NCBI GenBank assembly: GCA_934277615.1
Contig: CAKQUV010000001.1
Span: 1-64,000 of the forward strand
DNA length: 64,000 nt
Reading direction: 5' to 3'
From: an uncultured Clostridia bacterium
GTDB lineage: Bacteria > Bacillota > Clostridia > Christensenellales > CAG-917
Shown: positions 62,701 through 64,000 of the stretch, one piece after another
How positions within the stretch are numbered: the stretch's first letter is position 1
How the letters are laid out: every line of letters starts with the position of its first letter
Notes under the pieces: generated by a model
Databases searched by the model: none
What the model was told of the DNA's origin: nothing
What the model saw: only the letters and a program-made list of their open reading frames with translations
Program-made: the position numbers and the translations under genes

Positions 62701-64000
62701 AGGAGTTTGTTGATATAGTCGGGTTGCGCAAGCACTCTGACATATCTGGACGTGATTTGCAATCCGTATGCAAACGCTCTGATATATTCGAGAATGGTGT
62801 CGTCTTTTACGAGCGGGAAGGATATATCCTTTTTATCCTCCGGCTTTTCTTCGGGTTGTTCGTCATCCGATGCGATTGCGTCTGTTTGCGTCGTTGCCGC
62901 CGTGAAAAGGCTGGAAACAAGCTTGCGCACTTCGTTTGCGTCCACTTTTACGCTCGGGATATCGAAGTAGCTCAAATCGATAAACAAACCGCCGTTGACT
63001 CGTTTATATCTACCCTTTTCGTTGCTGTAGCAATAGCTCGAATCGTAAGAGTATCTGGTGCCTGCGTATTCGCCGGATTCGATGAGTTTGTAGTTACCGT
63101 CGGAATCAAGATAGTAACTGCCGTTCTTCGTCTCGAAGTAGTGGTCGAATCTCTCGCTCGGCGCGATATAATCTTCGCTCGTCGGATCGTTGATATCCGC
63201 GTCGGTGAGCAATTCAAACGTACCGCCTGCCATATAGATGCCGAGCAAATCGTGATAATCCGCATCGTTACCGCCCTTGGTTTGAAGAACTACGCTGAGG
63301 TTGACGAAACTTGCGATGTTTGCTATAAGCTCGGTCAAAGCGGATTTGCCGAATTGATCGAGAACTTTTTTGAGCAGTTCGATAACCACAAACAAGTCCA
63401 TATCTCCGTCGAATTGGTCGTCGTCTCCGACGTATTTGATAAGTTCGGTGCGGAAATAGTTGAGCAATGCCGCAATTTGGATATCCGCCTTTACGACGAG
63501 TTGAAGCGAACGGTTCACGTCGCCCTTCGTGTCGGATTCAGACTTGATTTTGAGCAAATCTTCACCGCTCAAGCCCGGCAAAAGCATTGCAAGCACTGTG
63601 CTGAGGTCAATATCGCTGCCGTATTTGAAGCTTGTGGAGATGTCGATTGTTTCTTCGAGCGTGAAACGATCAACGTCGTCGAAGTTGGTGTATTCGGCAA
63701 GTTCGTCGCCGCTCAACACGTACGTGCGAGAGTTGGTGAACGCCACGTCGAGGTCTTTGATTGCCAAAGAGAGTTCGAGCGTCGTGTCATACTTCGCGCC
63801 GTCGGACACATAGGACTTGTTTGCCTCTGCGCCTGCAACGAATTCATAAATCTTGGTGCCTGCCAAAGCAAGCGTAACTCCTGCGTCGTCAAGCACTTCG
63901 GAGCCGTCGCCTTTCTTGTTGTCGACAACTTTCTTGACTACGATTTCTTTTGTTACGGGGTTGTATTCGACTATTCTGTATCTCGCGTATCTGTCGCTTG
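47760..64000 (-). CDS. Giant surface-type protein, N-terminus outside the window
   Basis: A single reading frame covers more than 5,400 codons and is still open at the right edge, so the true start lies beyond it. The first ~3,000 visible residues are blocks of amphipathic beta-strands and short leucine-rich helices (LYLDLEALLGKDAKLYVDM, LDLDLKVMLQTGGLFRMI, DDKLYVDLQGILGETAKI), with Ser/Asp-rich linkers. The last ~2,400 are Ig-like modules resembling Big_4, each with VxWDxS and GGxxTxxA strands (LDATWDTSAARYGYKGG, VPVTWDFGGVNVSYKGG, LAWNFDKFRPSYEGG). Tyr-rich inserts of the type RYxYxxxxGxYxx recur throughout. No LPxTG, SLH or C-terminal transmembrane anchor is seen; it ends NGSWKVK. Probably an extracellular adhesive or structural protein; the exact role is unknown. 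Confidence 0.85.
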   Translation of the reverse strand, partial: SDRYARYRIVEYNPVTKEIVVKKVVDNKKGDGSEVLDDAGVTLALAGTKIYEFVAGAEANKSYVSDGAKYDTTLELSLAIKDLDVAFTNSRTYVLSGDELAEYTNFDDVDRFTLEETIDISTSFKYGSDIDLSTVLAMLLPGLSGEDLLKIKSESDTKGDVNRSLQLVVKADIQIAALLNYFRTELIKYVGDDDQFDGDMDLFVVIELLKKVLDQFGKSALTELIANIASFVNLSVVLQTKGGNDADYHDLLGIYMAGGTFELLTDADINDPTSEDYIAPSERFDHYFETKNGSYYLDSDGNYKLIESGEYAGTRYSYDSSYCYSNEKGRYKRVNGGLFIDLSYFDIPSVKVDANEVRKLVSSLFTAATTQTDAIASDDEQPEEKPEDKKDISFPLVKDDTILEYIRAFAYGLQITSRYVRVLAQPDYINKLLTLLMGEDAIQFDDSEFRNKPAVTLYTDNTRYSYEYRADVINAFKEEVKDMTDHTTPAYIKARKELVGKLERSRNLFRIEEYGNASMGLYYLDEDGAYVQKSDMSAVDREAYDKLVNAGTKKYYDITMVTTYIQVAGTYIPYAEANQSQINSSVKNADMRKDYGVSIPELYVYDEANNKYTVANDSAYSIVKPLEARNAFLSINLYLWDYEVSLSILAPKLGVTKFHYVTGADAENAPYYITNPAEGARYIDTDEIIYTSVDKEADGFDSWELDYDDAKGDFSAEKYLASPRYYEYKNNYYVIDDTTLYVKDASTNKFELATKDGALFPDYLKGIAEGKVYYVSTGISYTEIQRTFIYKQEKYNTQKKVLISDLRKQLLASGMSEAEVNEQLKKYDDDKSSYWLKVQQDSNILPPDFKNDENYADYEYKEYVDTEDFYYLSLALRGSLFLQAGKIYFSYGDYKQVYNSLNNPTGDKNADIDMAVLKNIAYKKYHGDYVQVTDTDEITKLREAKQLYVWVNSALGSSYEGINEALGDVLGSLLGNLKGKFQVTEDMTFNIYFTLRLNLGFKLYILPSFGIDIRDLDVAIDIWGEQNDKLENGGYVSSEDRDNKNYEGKLLDGTKPHILGIYYNNDQETGKAGLYLDLEALLGKDAKLYVDMSQHSLESLLTGLVAGLNNDADASTADDNTDKYNPDKQGSDAVSLYLNFFTNAIAINVTSGFAKVLIRELLPDNASLADMLPNLKVYVKQNLNPYDLTIGAILFNEQGDIPVVNLGLNIQGLNGERGKSSSIEFGRKEDILARQQGSDYIFYYANFYRDNSNANYDNYYGRNFDEKDYIKLYRGADGNDYYAKADGGYALTAKADGTYDVQAKENGGYALYKAGNVNYGPEDRFMRADTVIEEITENRRYSLGSPYKTEYQSVVYTDINGQYVLVQEKLNNLTSSEYRYLALSKQFAAFNGTLYVIDQDANYVRVNKSQIQGFTGSGNLQYALEGTYNANANEIARAITFDGKTYYPIDPDKNGYTDMYEADGFTEYTDGAKVIRTGAAYSGELYVKNAKGGYDKANVKVGDALDSGVQYFYPNAPVKAYKVTSDFTNYVKAVDINLGDLIGGAELNIASMLGSLKSLEIGASLSLGMKLSDIINWTYQLTKFIGDESICDYLYFIASSLTDYYSSFTSTIGLDLDLKVMLQTGGLFRMIAGDTTATILDVLEGAKVYLELTYATNYHGENAPKGYLWVEVRKGKLYLNIDVHEIGEIVGWGDFFSYGVINGLDLGALLSGGSASLASTAADEENDNTGILPANIWSIINIVLGRLLIANDFVTIGFNETLIADLIGMLADSDSALLAGIGQFLPKLYTTNDKDTSGITINFYGNQPSVDINLGFKVGTTFYLGVKDYNKQYGVGGSRIKQGVGTTWTDGMTTFVTKDGENYTQATSFSEDNYVLVSTDEYALISYAFPQWTGERYSYDATTGEFVKDNAKGIYLKQGDFRIAISLGKLYARVNKDFSVDKDEKMAERDDEGNIIRDENGNASYNQYVSIDNAKLSLDLTIDVSLYGSGKKGEGDVIDLSRILDLILGLINPNSAISGSTLQLAIKNAIGNDSGAFLKLNLTANVDLENWTVELAVRLRRNTVKDGETTLLGLYLVDDKLYVDLQGILGETAKICVDGLNLSGKTGLIYGLLGKYIDGEAGTSSDASTSDASDIEKIKQTMRDYAYFMIMANPQKFLLQLNADLINVIYRKIMKIRGLDYSQDLLSDIGDILIRGETRKYVALTAEEMTTYKGARFRQEGNNYVYDENGTYKYVPSSTKTSVNVRFSEGLYFCIDIPAATISKTITSITSETSKYGLAQSIANGEFGEPILALDLNSLINGGSIDLSSLKLPTIGLSTKITVVMTSDNLKPGNPKYALSLAQWTRDLVAGLLDGTSLLGEFKKISEMTDAEKAKAGSKTYKYNSTTRAYDYVEDGTGEYKFIMADLNITMASENINLEILLKANINLGAILAYGIGGILYSDISVQISALNKQFLSLYYLGSSKLMKSTTPGREDWELTDEDGTAFSDAIYIDASGLGLGKIKFQGISGLLGAYPYQKVSLDAISSADSTASATDTGASTADGEALNLTVEIENGSLGVTFDKAFITTLLGMLKVNLGIELPPIQSVSLDVATTTNGLKGLTIDAVLDSVGTGATISVTDLNLAFREEVFKTKEAIESVKTGYAGLTFSKTSGLMSLVQNVIDSLKPGLNINIQNKVWQAVLDGNVAAKNVGSNIVLDGRKVLTYTNLSDTTKDEKNSGEKYNLRFALSSSRATTGLTAIVGGNNAFITNLSLKGALIKVAQALVSFFDCIDVGSLMGSDPLLGLVSGTDGDDESYTYPSAATTANDKNLANIKTGWQADGSYSYTPNLSGLIKSVDLNLFNNYEYWPYFAGAQEMSNGAGKISAKITLDKDAYNELILMVDCIVMNLMKAIGDDKEPYIVDVAKAGEKPKDASIDGIGTTNEYKNFFTGLDELVKRNATTQEKVNYVDKVARSFPLTLVKWIINCIALPAIKDTISVSFGTVKNLAGATLLDLMNLIGGILPIPFASGVIDPSINVYIDLNPNPAEYGCSGKTMQPGIQAIEIMVNGEKAGAGTSMRYNKANGNAASNTTITSDVSNGKDLPSDVWDFFMLRITPYSTTDASYTTGMLTFDDADSASVIGDPEVPTEIVITDPATRMGTAYYKTKGEKPIQLRDSYFFNGEYFPQKADVKFAMKNGDKPVSNYNSSSPYHDATGAYIVWDAASVDLTAANSTDKDGKRFAGYVYGYALNVVLYAIPVYVTNDYEQTDIKAYDYNANTGKFQRKNITLDIDSQSKTFRSELPNLVQISFARGTYTFGTVITDEQGNTMYAVIKDGNGYKQLAGEEVNKDGNKYKIVPAYVAGLVKNGDKLQTVKEGEITYYVMDMSKMPQGRNFPAGVITWDTKDFEYDWQGSTTWKDGSVTNSIKVGYSYQWGSSNTVKNSLEITAKNYKISRLTAMTDKNGNPVNLSSESDKKGNYTTVLNIDALNLTTADLVGYLNSFNQATVKYVAGANTPKMDLEWDLSALTEALKSITNADGSIDYYKGLTATVKAKVGGNRFSISSTVTKEGLVTDKSGFVGSDVTYEGTYAQEVNVKIVVKGSVYSSLNTALTFDAYSARTITADALGAMLDINFEGAETSTKLPVGDKLSVKAPFVKIGDNYVVADGSEGGYKIGANDLTFEGYKATDYPLYAQLTIGTEFSGKQVVYVPITVSTTAPTIYNVDVAHEDTFNPTWHNGESYKSFDVSFGTSTKHTMYPDWSTVAYYTNAKCTSLKTDQNIYSGGTIYAQVQAYVYEKNENGEPDFDKPLGLVDTGTKDEDGNKVYKAQTITLKLNVEQQSILSVNFFYDKDEQIGDINKLTDEERAEIKDKLTDKAYYTGTVYGQTHKSVEGEAFGIDPLEFATNPDKYFKTGAWGDINGTIVLVNLKKGTYSGKRFTVAEDANGEYKYDAESGKYVLASASDSATRYTFTQDDNGDYKYEIAKKSYVALTAGEKGDSYLAYVQGWTTKLDAVTANGRQTRAYAVIGNNDMIPIEINIPDYSVQTVSFKNGSLTQNGNVANELTLTYDVMNGWQLPTLATVKVKEGAKAFDTEVFWTDTSSPNKDEVRKDENGIYVVRNYYFFDGLSVRYPETGTLSAKVYLDNCDTNINIAPDRQASTYSVFSSFEFATTATVTKGEQTFTNVPLKWVDKSMPTAEEIKAGKFTRTAYVAAFSESSDGTLAPAYQAFTFDIDNNFTLDGIDGNYADGFSITREGAAFFLGLPRTSAVNVGGEKIDVALAWSDSYTKEAGFNGDMTLTIASRWLTSTVTATVKVVGESIDKLADYDGTPYAFDPFWQQGNFFRSGEDRIILTKGSALNAKVIVTYSLADIDPENLKSDADFYANISKYFGRKYTINVTYTYPGGADMMTESGTIDIAVGDRTVLFISDYAYRAIVVDTFLHTDANYLDRELWVATAGVWGDVLVYFDWSQVNELIKNRKSDSKHMANAIVGIESADGQYVYQDIYGTHVDENGNVVMGDGKKEYVTIDEYLEAMRKVNADFELTNEKRYHLAMQKVNVPVTVLDRTIVDAELSIDGTALTVTNTEEKYSTITDTLVGEAGSGRYIDIVYDKNSGMPTEYVYYNQFAYIGGDKLPHTVILTFASGEKGEYYITYDNAPTAQDMKNISKTLETTMTVHVWNTNPDNDETAFEVMPSFEMKMKVRVSKVTAFNSDVAYNKMSVGDYRYSFNPYASNEEESLFNANNYAKTFTYYVDGQFMTARNWWTDGRTVDAGSYRYTTAWTKRHNNYNVYTLEGEREGSVGEFEQGTVFYTINKSTKTYTRYTGAVNYDATNYTYKTTSNDDLYVFVYVTTQTLDATWDTSAARYGYKGGTTTVKATVSSEVGGNSATTTVNVTVNVKNGKSASTTFDGATDNELTYWNASVDKFVIDPFVAVAGGVFARVSGYTGDRYEKSSAATSGYVKNNLDGTYKLVKAADGTDKYEELSAAELDRIYKYFPSKMNITIEGGTTVSVPVTWDFGGVNVSYKGGKYTAYAILNYDGEYNYQGNSVGEQKIQFKVEVLDRSAQGVNATSALTELKGYVKASGQDYVNPYDYQKPTMPTSLTVNIKTYNADGSEDATEARTYDTENGTLAWNFDKFRPSYEGGVIYVTAKLLDVDGNVQNYDIPFLVQRMYATGVNSLSSLGKEDHIFYSTVSNSKADSAFTINPYKSDTLTLPTAYMVTFGIYYPKYENGKVTYNENADKTDTLKFNYALVSMPANTSYTVEASAITSTTLNGKSATIKLGTQERLTVSIKVEGSKAINGTQNVSATASGLSVIHSNGASVAWFGRAYVYDMNGKPITDYAVTLSTAVLSSDTEKTILPPTFGARKVEYKLYAAVGTVIDSTGKVVTTKIATGSEGLDSSAVKAGQEIPAYQALSKLVTMTYENGSWKVK

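Overview
The window looks like part of a chromosome from an uncultured Bacillota (class Clostridia), probably a gut anaerobe. The evidence is AGGAGG-type ribosome-binding sites, sigma-A promoters, the spore-maturation pair spmA/spmB, a TatD nuclease with its clostridial radical-SAM partner, CooC and acetyl-CoA-synthase-like genes, WYL, BspA-like and DUF1858 proteins, and a giant surface-type protein. No rRNA and no CRISPR array was seen. One tRNA, Ser(GCU), is present.

Layout. 1-6.4 kb is housekeeping and membrane genes: a membrane-anchored hypothetical, the TldD/TldE protease pair, a zinc-ribbon membrane protein and a MATE exporter. 6.4-24.4 kb looks like an accessory island. It holds small orphan genes, a BspA-like lipoprotein, and a five-gene restriction-modification operon (HTH-Dam methylase, PD-ExK nuclease, two more DNA methylases, a DGQHR protein). 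It also holds a Dlt-like operon (MBOAT, DltD-like, adenylation enzyme, PLP decarboxylase, carrier protein, broken GNAT), an AAA15 ATPase plus DUF4276 pair, and an IS200/IS605 element. The island ends at tRNA-Ser, whose CTCCGCCA 3' end recurs (as TGGCGGAG on the + strand) at several places inside it. Three genes here are frameshifted, each in a homopolymer run.

24.5-44 kb is mostly conserved chromosome: CooC with a reduced acetyl-CoA-synthase-like protein, glmS, a sirtuin and an aminotransferase with fully overlapping divergent promoters, a 5'-nucleotidase lipoprotein, a WYL regulator, a carboxylesterase, a DUF2804 protein, trmO, an EamA transporter, rsmA, a radical-SAM protein, tatD, metG and spmAB. 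44.4-46.9 kb carries a DUF1858 protein and a YdjG/YdjI-like zinc-ribbon/SPFH pair. From 47.76 kb to the right edge everything is one minus-strand gene of more than 5,400 codons whose N-terminus lies outside the window.

Two families of non-coding structure are spread through the right half: arrays of small hairpins joined by an AGTGATATT connector, and a larger three-copy hairpin with a conserved asymmetric core placed just downstream of minus-strand genes. The best candidates for an undescribed system are the Dlt-like operon, which pairs a carrier-protein ligase with a decarboxylase and may attach a decarboxylated amino acid to a cell-surface polymer, and the three-methylase restriction operon with a DGQHR protein.
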